Positions 31,316 through 45,800 of a stretch of DNA of 64,000 nucleotides are shown here, piece by piece. The first letter of the stretch is position 1. The number at the start of each line of letters is the position of its first letter. Location of the stretch: contig OZ025265.1 of assembly GCA_964019135.1 (NCBI GenBank), positions 21,365,143-21,429,142 on the forward strand. The letters are read 5' to 3'. This DNA is from Arenicola marina (Eukaryota; Annelida; Polychaeta; Arenicolidae). A program made the translations under genes and the position numbers. Under the pieces are notes generated by a model. That model ran no database searches, was not told the DNA's origin, and was given only the letters and a program-made list of their open reading frames with translations.

Positions 31316-32845
31316 CTCCTGTACTAAGGTCACGCCAACCATGAAAAATTGCGATCGGGACCTAACCCATCGTACTATTTCCTGTATATTTATTCTTAGT
31401 TAACACGTGTATTTGGTTTTGCTATATTATATTTGAGCTGCTAGTCTGTTATTCGACGGGTTCTTTTATATCTTATATTGGTCAGTACTTTGCTTGTTGA
31501 TTTTCCCCTTTGCCGTTATCACTTGTAGTCATTATATTTTGACGTGATATGAGGAACTATTTAGACAAACTTTCGAATTATGTTTAATGAAATTAAATTA
31601 AATGTTTGTGTTTTGGGCTGAAGTGGGCCTAGAAACCTCGGGCTAATGGAACGAAGCAATGATGTAAGGCAGACTTAAGGGTAGCTTTGCCGTTCCTATG
31701 TACAACTACGGTATGGCTATTGGCCAGTCTTATACGTAATTATCTTTGTAGTACGGACTGTGGCGTCAGTTACCGGTGTTTTGGTCACCCTTATGTGAGA
31801 TCACACTGACTCTTGTTTGACTTGTATGACTTCACCCTGATGGTTATGACCTGTGTGACGTCACACTAATATCTGTTCGATTTGTATCACGTCACACCTT
31901 TTGTTCGATTTACGGTGCCCTCACTCAGTCCATCATCCATGTTAAGAGCCAGGGGAATGGATTAACCTGGTAAATGGCGTACGTAATGCGTGAGCTATTC
32001 TGAAGCTGTTGCCGGCCTTAACATTGAAGAACGACCCCTCAACCTGGTTGTTTTGTGACTATATGTGTACTTTATATGAGGATTCGCTCACCACAGCTCA
32101 GAATAACACTCTTAGCAATGCCAAGAACGCACTTTCTGTCAGAGAGGTATTTTTTAGATTCATGAATATAAAATTCAACTAGTTATTCTTAAGATTATTT
32201 AACTGTAAGACTCGCTTTAAGTGCATCAAGTAATGGAAAATACGAGGTCTTGTCTGCATGTGTTTTGACATTTTATTACTCAAATCTATATTTCATAAAT
32301 ATTTCATCTTTTTTATGGTATGCCTTCGCCTGTACTATTTCGTCCCTGTACTTGAAATGCTCACTACTCAACTTCAGGCGGTGATGCGGTTGTGACGCGC
32401 CGATCTGAGTACCACCCCGCGTCGCCAGACTGGATCAATGCGCCAAGAAAGTAGTGCCTCTTTATACTGACGTACGACCGCCAGCTAGACCGGGTGGTCA
32501 GTCGCATGGGTGGACACTGCTGTATGAAGGCGCGGGGTGGTGTAACGAAGGTGGCGCACGTGTCTTGTCTTTTCTCCTCACTACCTCTTCACTCTTTGTG
32601 CCAAGTGGCCCATAGATTTAATTGGCCATCGGCCATTGTGATTCCACAACCTGAGCTCCTCTTCCCTCGCCGGGAGGGGCAGCACAGGGCGTGTCCGTCC
32701 CCTGTCCGGCCACCGCGTCTTTAGGGAAAAAACTAAATTCTTAATATTAATAATATTTTGGTGTGCTAGCCGCTCTGCTCCCAGCGACATTGTTGACACA
32801 TCCAAGGCGGCTGCTGGTGCATGCAGCGGGTGCATAGGTGGGACA
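31316..32845. other. Intergenic, no gene
   Basis: Unique sequence; scattered gtgacgtcacac motifs at about 31855-31910 are weakly repeated. Confidence 0.35.
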
Positions 32846-33060
32846 GACAGACAGACAGCTTCATTTTATTACTATAGAAGATTCTGATAAAGAGGTAAAT
32901 AGTGTTCAAGGGTAGTAATTACATGGCATTTATGGAATTTATGTATTACTTCACATGGATGGCGGTCGAGAAAGTTAATGGTCCATGTAATGTCTTTTTT
33001 ATGCGAAGACGTCATCTCGACGTGCGCAAATACTAAAATAATACCCAGAATACCCAACGC
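32846..33060 (-). mobile_element. Possible 3' end of a LINE (minus strand)
   Basis: Read on the minus strand, an A-rich end (tagtaataaaatgaag) is followed by (ctgt)n, the style of tail found on several non-LTR retrotransposons. No reverse-transcriptase motif is readable upstream of it, so this is tentative. Confidence 0.35.
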
Positions 33061-36000
33061 ATGCAGTGGCGCCTCGTAGTGGGAAGAACTACGGTTTGCG
33101 AAGTGTGGCTTGCCTTTGTTGGTATTTACATTGCAACTGGGGGAGCATCGTAATTAAGTGGTGCCATCTGGTGAAGGAATCACCCATGTGTAGCAACTCC
33201 AAACCTCTGCCAGCCACGCATGGGTGACTTTGAATGGCCAGTAGTGGGCAGCTCTGTAACATGTGGCATAGGGACTTCGGCAAGAATGTTCCTTCTCTAT
33301 TTGGAATTTCCTGGAGGCCTCGCGTTTGCTATTGGAAAATGGTGCATCGGGTCTTTTCACCAATAATTAATACCTTGATAGCAGATTGAGTAAAGTCAGC
33401 TGTTTATTAAGCATGTCAAATTATAATGTGTATTGCTTATCGCTGGCGCGAAGGGAAGTGGTGTAAGGAGCTGTAACTGTTTAGCGTTGGCATGTATTGT
33501 GCTCTCTGTAACCTACAATGATATTATTCTCCCGCAGAGAGAAAGGCCTGATGTATCAAAATACCGCTATTGGCTTGGTCGCTGTAATATATGTCTGTTA
33601 TACAGATGCTAACATTTGGTGATTATGTCTTAAAACTCCTCTCTATGATGATATGATATGTAAAGGTGGAACCCGTTCGAACATTTTCCTATGAATGCGA
33701 CCCCCCCCCCCTCCCCACATGGCTCTCCTGTACTCCTCTACTGTATGTTATGAGTGCACGTTCTTAGGATGTGACTTCCTCTTTAGGTAACTTACCTGGA
33801 ATACTGAAATTCTCAGTTTCACCCACTCTCAGTCGATTCGGAGAACTAAAGGCTCACCATGTGGCTTTAGCTGTTGAAATGTGGTTTATTCTCTTCACCC
33901 TTTCGATTTACCTGCGATGTTTTGACGCCTTTAGAATTACGTACAGTGTTACTCCGTATTATATCCTGTCATTCCATTTGTTCGTTGGTCTATAAACATT
34001 TCGGGGATATAATGAGATTAGAGACTCGCGTGAGTAGTAACACGTGGTTGTGAGATTATTCGCAGAGACGACGGGAAATCAGTCGTAAAACTAACTTAGA
34101 ATGACCTATTTCTGCAAAAGATAGGTCTTTAAAGACCCTTTGAACATTCACAAACTGCATCCCAGCCCCGACAGGATGTCTGTCCTCCACACGTTCTCGA
34201 TATGTTTATGCAATAATGCACGAGTTGTCATAGTAACGACATGTGGTATAGGTTGTATCTGTCACTATGGCTTTGACACAAGAATTCCGGCAAAACCTTA
34301 TCGTTGATGTTTTCTGTGTATTATTTGTTAGTGAACAATTTGTTGAAGGAAGTCAACATTTTGGTTACATTATATCGATGCACAACTATTTTGTTATATT
34401 GCACTAATTAATTGTCTTGTCCTGGAATATTTGTTTAAAAAAAATGTTTTTGCATTAACGCCAACCAACAGCAAGTTCTTATTCTCTTAAGTTTTAAAAA
34501 CTTGAGCTTGGTTGATCACGATAGCGAAGCTCGTCAATAAGCCGCATGAATCTCACTTATGTCTAAAGAACAAGGCCAGTAGATGATTGGTATCACCAAG
34601 TTAATAACCTGGAAAATGAAGCTTGAGGACTAATCGGTTATGCACTAGACTACAGTTACTTTGGCTTGTCACTAACGGTTTGTTTGTGTGGTCCCTTGAA
34701 AACCTTGTGATTCTTGTTAATATCTTTATATGTAACTGGGAAAACACAACGATGAGAGGAGCCGCCGCGGTCGAGGGTACTCTCGATTGCGTCCCAATGG
34801 GTCGTAGGTTCGAGTCCCACCCATGTCTAAGGCTGTCTCATCTCAACGGTGTAAATAAACATTTTGGGGGATATGAATTCTAGGAAACAGGCGCCAAATT
34901 ATTGGTATAGAAAAGCAAAAGTTGGTCCTAAGGAGGACATGATATATTTTATTTCGAATATTGAATCAAATTTGTGCATCATTATGTAATATTATATAAC
35001 AAACAGGTGGGCATTTGAGCCAACGCATTTGCCGGACAATAGATGTGAACTCTTTCATAAAAAACAGTGTGTATTATTCAATATTTTATCTTGTCTATGT
35101 TCACTTGATGAAATAAATGTCCTTAAAGTAATTGTTTTGGGGTTCGCGCAATATGTATGGGGAAATGACCCATGTTTCATTTCCCGGCTGGCTCATGTCT
35201 CGTCAAAGAACGCACAATAATTATTTAGAACCGTTTATAAGCGTACAGCGCCAACTAAGACCTGTTTATTTTGTGTCAAATATTTTTCCTATTCGAAGTG
35301 ACTCCCAAGTCATTGTAAACTGGTTTTGTTTTTGTCTCTATATGACTCTGATTGCCATTACACAGATACACAGGCCATGATTGTAAGTATAAAGTGCCAC
35401 TGGTCGTCTTTGTGATGGTTTCATTATGAAGTGACTGGGGATTGCGGTGACGAAGTGACCATGATTGTCATTACATAGTCACCCTTTGTGACCAAACACA
35501 CGTACACATTGATACCTTTCACTTGTAAAATTTAAACGCGTCGCTGCAAAAGACGTCTCAATCCTCAGTCTCACGATGCGTAAAGGTCCTTAATGGTCAT
35601 GGCTTTGATATTTGAGCTAAGTTACTGAAGAACGACTAGCTTATGTCAAAGTTTTCCGCTATGAAAAGGTCCAATATTATTCATTATTCGGCCATGTTAC
35701 GTCGCCCGGTCATTGTCGTCCAGTTCGGAGCCTGTGGCATTTTCTACATCTTAATACATAATTCGTCAACCGTTAATCACTATCGGTGTTTTATTTGTTT
35801 AACACGTCACTACCCATCTTTAGCTCAATATTTTTTTAATAAAAGAACGAAAAATGGGATTTAATATAGAAACTTTATTCAAGTTTTGTAAGCAGTGTGC
35901 GATAATAAAATTAATAATATTTTCATTTTTGAACATCAGACGAAGCGCGTGCGTAGAACAGGCAGAATGAAATACTGGCAAGAGCGGTGGAAGTAGGACC

Positions 36001-37990
36001 TTAACCGACCCTCAAACGCGGAGGTGTTGTTATAAGCGGCCGGGATACAATCGGGAGTTTCCCCCACGGCCATGACGTCGTTCCCTTACCTTGATGTGTG
36101 GCCACACCAACGTTTGAAATGGACAAAATAAATTCCGATTTACACATATTCTACTCCAGCGCACAATAATGCTAAGCGAAAAATCGTGACCTGTGTAGGC
36201 GAAAATGTCCAAAACAGACATTGGTCAGAGACTCTTTATGAAAGTGAACGGCATTGTTCGTGGCTTATGATATAAGCTTTGCATGGTAGTTACGGAGAAA
36301 ACTTCAGGCGTTGATAAAAATTAGTTGGCATAATTCCTCTAGTTTAAGCGTCTATCTGTATTGCTATATTGAAGTAAATAGATAAAATTTGTTGCAGTTC
36401 CGTTTATATTTAGCCAACCTGTTTATGATAGTCGTTGTTGCTGGTGACTAAATTACGGTGCGCACATAGTTTGAAATGGCAGTATTATGACTAAACCCAG
36501 GCGATGCTCAAATAAATGGATTATAGCAGGGTCAATGTCACGTCTTGCACATAAGAACCATTTTAAGCGTGATGGGCGGAAGTGAGGCAGCTGAAGACTT
36601 CCGGCTGGCGATGAGAGTGTCAACCGAACAACCTTGACCTTGTATGGTTGCTTCGTCAATTCTAGGAAGGGATAGCTGTTGGCCATAACCCTGAAATGCA
36701 AAATAATCACGATAACTTGACACGTACGTTCCGACTTAAGAATGATCCAATCCAAATAATTACGCTTAATGATATATCACACCGATGTGCATGTTAACAC
36801 AATTTTGCAAAAAGTAAGAAAATCAATTATGTAGATATATGCATTTAGATAATATATACATGTAGTTAGCACACGAATATTGTTCTCCATATCTGTATCT
36901 TGATTCCCTGGCAATCGCGGATTTCGTGCGGCAGATATACGTCTTCCCTAGGCATTTTCTGGCGTCGATACATTTAAGTTATCGATCCTATCATGATATA
37001 ACACCTTAGATGGCGCAAAAACCAGTTGTTAACGAGCACGGCCAGTTTGGGTTTGACGTGTTTCAAACGTGCCTTTTGTCTTCATTATACTGCCGCTAAA
37101 GTTATAATTTCAACATAGATACGGTAAACATGGGACCGGCGGGGCCGCTCGCATTTTGCGCGAAGAGTTCAGAAGCAGGCGTCTTCAAACGCCACCAGAT
37201 GTTATGAAGCCTGCATGCCTAGCTCAGTCGGCAAAACGCGAGACTTTTATGTTTGTATTTACTGATTTATTACAACTCATATGTTCTGTAAAAAATGTTG
37301 TCCATCTTTATCTCTGATTCTCAGACTAATTGAAATAATAGTTCCGGCGGCCTCGCGGGTTCATTTGCCTACATTTTGTTGACATAATAAATTGAAATCA
37401 TGCGTCGCAACCTGCAAATGTGTGATTTGATTCCGTTAAAGTGCGATGGAAAAAGTCTGACGTGCCCCGTGCTTTAGAACTGTGTTGACATTGCCACGTA
37501 CTGATAATTAGGCACAAGTTTCACGACAAGCTGTGACATAGGAGTGCACAATACGTTAGTTACATTAGAGTGTTTGCGTTAGTTCATGCAGCTTGTGACA
37601 CAATACCAACAGACAGCAGAGAAAATAGAGTGGTCAACGCCTGCTGGAATGAGCCCAATTTGCTCTGTAAGACAGTATTTCCAGGCAGCTTCAACAATTA
37701 ACATCACTATATTGTTAGACGCACAACGCCCTGACGACAACCTGAAAATGGTAATCTGGGTATCTATGCATTCCATCATTTGTCACTAATACGTGAATAA
37801 TACGTGAGCTATTCCGAATCAATGGTCCGCCCTAGCACGGAAGAGAGACAGTAATCTGATGTAATCAAACCGGAAGTACGCCATATTGGACGTGCGGCCC
37901 TCCTGAAACGGTTATAATTAATACACTATTTATATATAATATACATCATCGGATTGGCCAACAATTAGCCGTCTTGTTGTGGTGAATATT
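33061..37990. other. Intergenic desert with one SINE-like tRNA head
   Basis: Mostly unique AT-rich DNA. 34745-34865 holds a tRNA-like segment with B box ggttcgagtcccac, probably a SINE remnant. A C run lies at 33701-33711. No coding exon was found on either strand. Confidence 0.4.
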
Positions 37991-37993
37991 ACA

Positions 37994-38285
37994 ATTTACC
38001 GTGATAATATACCATGGTATATCAAGGTAAATATCCTGGTTTATCAAGGTAAATACCCTGGTATATAGGGGTAAATACCCTGGTATATAGGGGTAAATAC
38101 CCTGGTTTACTGTAGTAAATACCACAATTTACCATGATACATCAAAGTAAATACCATGGTTTGCTGCAGAGGTAAATATTACAATTTACCATGGTATATC
38201 AAGGTAAAAACTCTAAGTAAGTTTACTGTAGCAAACACCACAATTTACCATGGTAATAATGTACTTTGAGGTAAATACTATTTTT
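37994..38285. repeat. About 28-bp degenerate array with inverted units
   Basis: Units such as ggtaaataccctggtatata and accacaatttaccatggta occur in both orientations, giving palindromic ccatgg centres. Confidence 0.8.
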
Positions 38286-39545
38286 TCCACCTGGGGATAC
38301 ATAAATAACATGGAAATCTTTATCCTGCATCTTCATCATTAGGGCATGTCGCACAATGGAGTTTGACTCCATGAATCGCGATGCCCGGATATAGGATCCT
38401 CCTGGGCCACGTGTAGTCATCACGATTATCGCCAGGAAGCACATCTTTTCATACCAGCGAAGATAAACCCGAGACATATATGTGAAATATGTGCATTCTA
38501 ACTGGTAGCTCTAGTGGAACTTTCGAACATACTGAAGACGACAACATATCGTACGAAAGTGCAGCACTAAATACCGAAAGAAGTAGACATGCTGGTACGT
38601 AACTGCTTGCGTCATACCTTTGGCGGATGACAGAGGCGTTTTCAAATCAGAAAGTACCTCCACCAACTGCTTATTTCTCAAGTATTTGGAAATCTACGTA
38701 ACAATTGTGTAATATTCATTATAATTTCATTGCAACTATGTCGATACATAGATTGATAACGGGTGAACGCTCCAGGTTTGTGATAATGCCCAAACTGTCC
38801 GATTAGCTATGAACAAAATATGTAACCATGACCATGTAACTTTATTTTATTTTATGTATCTTGTTTTAGTTATTCGTCAAAAGAACATTATAGTAACATA
38901 TAGTAGGGTCATTATCATCCGAAGTAGCTTCACTTTAATAATATCCCTTAGTTTAAGATACAGTCATTCAGACAGATATGGCATTACGACACAACTGGAG
39001 CGCACACACTTGAATCAAAGATAGGCAATATCAGTAGAAGAGGCGATTGGTTGTCCCCAAACAACGCATGCAATACACGAATTGGAAGCCGTTCATCGTT
39101 AATTCTTTTCAGTGCACGTATATACGATCGCTGCTTAATTGGATGTGCACGGATCTTAAATCATAGACCATGCTATATTTTTTTTTTAGTAATCGGCGAT
39201 AACCTCATATAGCGTTGATATAGCCGTCTTGTATGGTTAGGGAAGAAAGTCAAATACATCATATCGTGTCAGATGCGTGCCTGCACTCATATGTACTGTA
39301 ATAAACTATCAAATCAATACATCAGCTTAAGCAGGATAAAAAGAAAGGTTCAACTATGTTTGACGCCGAAATTGTCCCTAGTAAATTAATAATATGGTGG
39401 GAAGAGATCGTAGGGGTAGAGGCACCCGCTCTGGGTGTGCCACTGGTTCATGCATGACCTGATCAAAAGGTCATGCCTTGATTTGATTTTTCCCCCAAAA
39501 AATCAAATGATTAAAAGTGACGTCACGCACAGGCGTATTCCTTAC
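38286..39545. other. Intergenic or 3' region of the HEAT gene, no firm exon
   Basis: A minus-strand frame at 38290-38477 (ending in YVSPGG) could be another exon but was not confirmed. On the minus strand an AATAAA occurs near 38840. Confidence 0.3.
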
Positions 39546-39801
39546 AGAGGTGTGATGATGCATGTGTTTCTTCAGCAGCCTGGAGTACTCGCAGCTGTGC
39601 TTGCCGTGTGGCCGTCTGTGACCTCCCTGTGACCTTGCGGCGTTTTCCTCAGCAACGGGCGCCAGTAGCGCGGATCGCTCCCACTCAAAGCGCTGCGTCT
39701 GATTGGCTGACGAGGTGTCGTCTGCCGGTAACGGATGACGACCGCCAATGGCGGGAAGAAACCCGTCCGCCGATCGCGCCCCATCCTCGGCGCTTGTCTC
39801 A
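39546..39801 (-). CDS. HEAT gene exon w (last exon found)
   Basis: Acceptor gacctggacgtacag, donor CCTCT|GTAAGG, phase 2 to 0. It encodes ETSAEDGARSADGFLPAIGG, then EWERSALLAPVAEENAARSQ and CEYSRLLKKHMHHHTS. If the donor is not used, the frame runs on to a stop at 39471-39473 after NHLIFWGKNQIKA, so this may instead be the terminal exon. Confidence 0.5.
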
Positions 39802-42800
39802 CTGTACGTCCAGGTCAGAGGTCAATGGGGAGTAATTACTATATGAACAGCATGCGAAATTAAAATGGTAGCCACCACCACGCGGAGACTATCTTCACAT
39901 ATTTCGAAACCAGGAAGACTGATAGTTGAGACAAAAATATGTTATTAACTGCAGTTAACTATCTAAGCGTTCATTAGACCATTAAATAAAGATAAACAAT
40001 CACCCTGAGCACTCACGAATTTCACATTATCTAACAGTATGTGACCTTATGGTAGGGGTCTGGAAGAGGTAAATGCAGGCCACACGCGACATTCAACATT
40101 GACACCGAAATTCCGACACTGAGGATCTGAAAAAGCGACATCAACACTGATTGTGGCATTTCAGAAAAAAGAACGACACCGAACTTACCCAAAAAGCGAC
40201 ACGGGACGTCGTGCAAAATCGACCCTGGACACCGAATCTCGATATCCTTCCCAGACTCCTTTTTTATGGTTGTGAAACCGGCCCTTACCCGTGTGGATCC
40301 ACGTTGAAGCGCAGTGTCTTGGGCTTGGCGAGCTGTGCGTTGTTGCCAGAGTCCGTAGTGTCCTGGGGCCGAACCCCAGTCGAGCCCCGCCCGGCCTGGT
40401 GGGCCAGGAACCTCTCGCAGAGGGCGTGGCGACCCCCGTGACCGCCCCCTCCCCCCGCCGCTCCCGGCACCCCGCTGACCCAGTTCATCTCGATGAGGCC
40501 GTATGAAGTGTGCCCAGAGCTGGAGTACACAAATATTCTTATTTGTATATGCATGGGGAAAGTAACCCTTAATCCACGTGTACGTGCTTCAGCACCCTGC
40601 TAAATGGCAAGCAACCGAATTCTAATCCGACATAACATGGTTCGGCTTCGTGAACATTGTCAATTGTCAATCTTGAAAATCAAAGTACGAATGTAGCAGT
40701 TCATCGAAGTATTCTGGCCCATTTTCCCGTTTTTTAGCGAAATACCGACCATTACGCCGTGTATTCAGTGAAATAGCCACCCATTTCGCAGTGTTTTAGT
40801 GAAATAGCGACCCATTGCGCCGCATATTAAGTAAAATAGCGACCCATTTCGTCGCGTATTAAGTGAAATATAGACCCATTTCGCCATGTGTTCAGTGAAA
40901 TAGCGACCCATTTCGCCATGTGTTCAGTGAAATAGCGACCCATTTCGCCGCGTATTAAGTGAAATATAGACCCATTTCGCCATGTGTTCAGTGAAATTGC
41001 GACCCATTTCCCCGTGTATTAAGTGAAATAGCGACCCGTTTCGCCGTGTATTCAAGGAAATTGCGACCCATTTCGCCGTACTTTAGTGAAATAGCGACCC
41101 ATTTTCTCGTGTATTATGTGAAATAGCGACCCATTTCGCCGGGTATTCAGTGAAGTAGCGACCCTTGTGCTCGATTCTAAATGAGGTTTTACCCCTACGG
41201 CCACTCACCCCTCGGCCGTGTGGACCCCGAGTTTGCCGGGGATGGCGTGAATACGGTGTCTGCTATCTCCGTCACTGTCCACATCCGACCCCTGAAAGCC
41301 AAACATGATATACGTTAGGGACGAACCATATGATATCAAAGGGAGGCGGGGGGGGGGGGGGTCTTTTGGGAGGGGGGGGGGGAGGGGGCATAAGGAGATC
41401 AGAATTTTGGGTTCTTGCGCACGCTTAATGTTGTTCTTGTTCTACAAAATGTTTTCAGTTTTTATAGAATTTTTTCTCAAAAAGTCCCTCAATGGTCAAC
41501 ACCCGGATTTATCTCCATGTCAGAGCGTGTCCAAGCGCATATTCATCGGCGGTGGAGTGGGGACCTGGGGGCAAGGTGATCGCCCCGTCTCCCGCCTTTT
41601 TTATTGAAGTTTGAAGGGAGTTAATTATAGGACGCTAAATCATGTTACAGACTTAAAATGTATATATTTTGACACAAAAAAATTAGCTTTAGATTATGGA
41701 ACAAAATCCCACCTTGGACTTGAGGGTGATGGACTGAATGAGTCTGACTCCGGGGTCGGCAGTCACCATATCAACGCGATCGTGGAAGTAACGGACCGGC
41801 GGTAGAGCAGACTGCGCGTCACTGTCTCCCTTCTGAGCCTGCCATGTGGGGCGTGCCCCGTGGGGCATGCCATCTGAGGCTCTGGCGGCCTCCGCGGCTT
41901 GCTGTCTCCGGTGTTGCGCACTGGGCGTCTCGAAGAAATCTCTCCAGTTCTCTGATGCATGTATGGAATCCGGAAATGACAGAATATTGTGATATCATGC
42001 AACCACGTGGCAGATATTATTGTACATATCGCTGTGGACGCTTGGATGTGGGACATATTAATATATTTCTCATTGTATATATTTCTCATTGTACATATTT
42101 CTCATTGTATATATTTCTCATTGTATATATATTCTCATTGTATATGTTTCTTATTGTACATATTCTCATGACATATATTCCTCATGGCATATATTTCTTA
42201 TGGCGTATATTTCACATTGCATATATTTCTAGTCATTGCATATATCTCTCATTGCATATATTTCTCTTTGCGAGTATCTCTCATTGATAGTACCATGAGA
42301 AGTACTATGAGATTATGAGTTACTCCGTTACCTGGCACTGAGCTGAGGTCGCCATAAGATTTGACTGGAGATAAGGTTGGCATCCCCCGATGGACCAGGT
42401 CGCCACCTGCAACAAAAACACAGGTCAATATAGGGGGCCGCCCCGATAGCTCAGTGGGGTAGAGCGCTCACCTTGAATGCTCTGGTCACCTGCATGAGAG
42501 CCTAACGACACGTGGGTCGGTGGTTCGCGCCCCGCTGTGGCTATGTCTGTGTGGCTGCAGGATAAAGATCCCATGTCGTTCTTCGCAAAGAGTAGGGGGT
42601 TATCCCGGAGATATGTCTCCACTCTCATTCCCTTCTCCCATTGACGCGATATGACAAAAAGTGGTTAAAGCGTCCTGAGTATACAACCAAGCAACTAGGA
42701 CAATACTGGGTGCGCATCATTGTTAGATCATCATAAAGGTCATCCAAATATAACTAATTCAGTAAAAAAAAAAGATCTTGCCTACAATTTTATCAAGATT

Positions 42801-45800
42801 TAACCCAGATTTGGAAAACATAAAAAGAAATAGCACATCCTTTGTTATGCTCGTTCACATGTTGACAAGCACCCTCAACACTCGGGGGGGGGGGGGGGGG
42901 GCGAGGGGTATATCCTTTCATCGAGAATCGGGTTTTCAATTTATTGAATCGGGAAATCGCAAATTTATATTATATATCCGCCCACCATCGTGACCTGGGA
43001 ATAAAGAGATTTATTCTTCGTGATCTGGGAACAGCCCCCCCCCCCCCCACTAAGAGGTGGGGCCATTGAGGAAGGGGAGCGCTTTGCTTACTCGTTAATT
43101 ACAAGCGATTGAGCAAAACAGGTTAGCACAAGGCATACACATAATTAGGCCTTCATGCGAAATTGCGCAACAATGTATTTATCTGAGCAATGTTGGATAC
43201 GAAGCTGGAGAAGGTTGCCCCGGAAATGAAGCCAATTAATCTATTGAAGCATTTGGCTGAGTAGGTAACTTACCTGTGTTTGTCCTATTGGTATACAGGG
43301 AGGCTGTGTCCGACGTCTGTCCGATTCCAGAATCCGCCTCTGTCGTCGATTGGGACTAAAACACGGAAGGAGTATTCTAATATTATATCCCATAATTCAA
43401 ATGGAGAACAGAGCGATCAACGCACGGTGGCGCTACGCAAGCTCCGCTTTTACCGCTGCTGTCGGCGGGGGGCAAATTTCAAGATTCTTGAAAAAGATAT
43501 AATTGGGAATAAACTCTTTTTTATCATCACCTGATATGGTGTGTTATTAGGCTTAGGCTGGGTTCAAGGTACTAATTTGGGGAAATGAGCGGGGAATTTT
43601 TCCTATCAACTTGACCCACAATAGTCTCCATAACGTGTGGGCTAACCATAGACCGTTATTACCGCTCTTGTTATTTTATTTGCTTGAAAGCCTGTCTGAC
43701 CTCCCCGCCCCGCACATTGCTTCGACACCCCCGCCCCCATCAGCGCCCCCGCTCCCCCACCCACTCCCCATTCCCAATTCTAAAGAATAATTTTCCTCAT
43801 TCCAAGCCCACTCACCGGGTGTACCGTGTCGGAGGTCATCTCCGTGTTGGAGGTGTCGACGGTGGGATCCCGTGAGTACCCATCCGTCAAGGTAGCTATG
43901 GCCGTTGTCGTGGGTGTCGTCGCTATGGACGACGCGTTGTCATGGCGACTGATGTCGGCGTCGGTGTCTAAGGGGCCGTAGCGCGTCAGGTCTGAGACGA
44001 CCATGCCGGCAGCGTCTGACGTCACGAGATCCAGGGACGCCAAGGCGATGTCGTCAGCTGACCCTGACGGTCGAGGCCCTAACGGTGGAAGACCGCCTGA
44101 CAGTGATCGACAGACGGGTAGAATAACATCAGCAGGGAATATCACTTTCTGTTATGATTTGCACAGCGTCCATAAGATTCAAGATTCATTTATTTGACCA
44201 AGTATGACGTAAATATAAACGAGAAGTGACACAAATAGTGTCGAATTGGCCGGGAGACTCGAACTAAGACTTTAAAGGTCGCTGGCGCTAGAGCCACCCA
44301 ACATTGTGATTTTTAGAGTTGTACATTAACACAGAAACAACCAAAAGATAACAGTAATATATATACGCTAATACGATAACAGCTTCAATATATGTCCGTA
44401 AATTATTCAGACAATTAACTGACCATATATAGATACAATCTGATGGTAACCACCCTCATTTGATATGTATATCATATGAATATTCAGCGCGTATTAATCA
44501 AGACAACAATAAATGGACTGAACTCAAATAATGCTCAGTCAGGGGCGGATCTAGGGGGGGGGTGGGTTACGGGGTTGCAACCCCCCCTTCTTGGGAACCT
44601 GAACATACACTGTTAAAGTCGGCTTCTCTGAGCAGCGCACCCCTCCCCCCCCCCCCCCCCCCCCTTGGCAAGTTTTCAGAGAGCACCCCCCCCCCCCAGT
44701 CGCAAGTTTTCAGAGAGCAACCCCCGCCTTGGCAAATTCCTAGATCCGCCCCTGCTCAGTGTTGTGTTGCCGTCGAAGGATTTTTAGCAGGAGGGTATGT
44801 GTGACTGAACACTTGTTTGGAAAGAAGTACTTTAATGTCACCGTTGCAGAAACTAGTCGCATAAAATATAACGGCCAGCAGAAAAGTTATAAATTAAAAG
44901 GCTTACACGTTACTTAAACAATATATCAATAGTCGTTATTCTGAAAATATATTTTTTCCAATAACTATAAGGGAAATATTTTGTAAGAATATATAGTTAA
45001 ATAAATATGATCCAGTAGTTTTCTGTTAAATAAATATGAAAGAAACACCATTTTAATAAGGCGCGCAAGCACTGTACTATGTAGACCAACTGTGTGCACG
45101 GGACCCTATTCACCAGATGGCGACACTGTTCGCCTTACTGGCCTGCAGAGCACGCATATAGTGCCGCCATCTAGTGAGCCTTTTCGTAGTTAGCTGATGA
45201 TTCGTTCTCCCATCTAGTGGGCAATTTTGGTAACAATAGACCGATCCAGGCTGTCGATCATTCACCGACGTCACTGTTGCTTTTATCCAATCATGTGGTG
45301 AAAAAAGGTGTTCCACGTGCGTTATGTCGGACAAACATGTCAAGTCGGACAAACAAAGCAGCATGTCACTTTCTTGTCAGTTTCAGAGATAAGTACTTCT
45401 CACTTGTACCTACCATCAGCTATGATTGTCGATTCCATACTGAGGAGCAAGGAAAAGGGACAAGCGTGGGCGGGGAGTAGTGTCGGAGCCTGGATCGGTC
45501 TATTAGCCTAAGATCCCGTCTGGTGCAGCCAGGGGGGCCTACCTGCCGGCGTGGGGCTCTGGTCACGACTGTTGCACGCTGAGCGGTTGGGCCTCGTGCT
45601 GTAGACTCTGTACATGTTAGGGTTGGTCGGCAGTAGGACACGACGGCTGGCAGGGCTGGCGCTGGGGAAAGGGTTAGGAGGGGGTGGGGATGTGAGACAT
45701 GCTATCAATAATAAGACAGAACTGTTGATAAATAAGGCAACCCAATCATTGCGCATCTGTCGGCAAACACTCTACAAACCAGTAGATGGAGACAAGCACG

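Noticed and set aside
38290..38477. Further 3' exon of the HEAT gene (minus strand)
   Set aside because: The frame looks partly coding, but part of it resembles a SINE body word (gcaggataaagat) and no acceptor in the right phase was confirmed.
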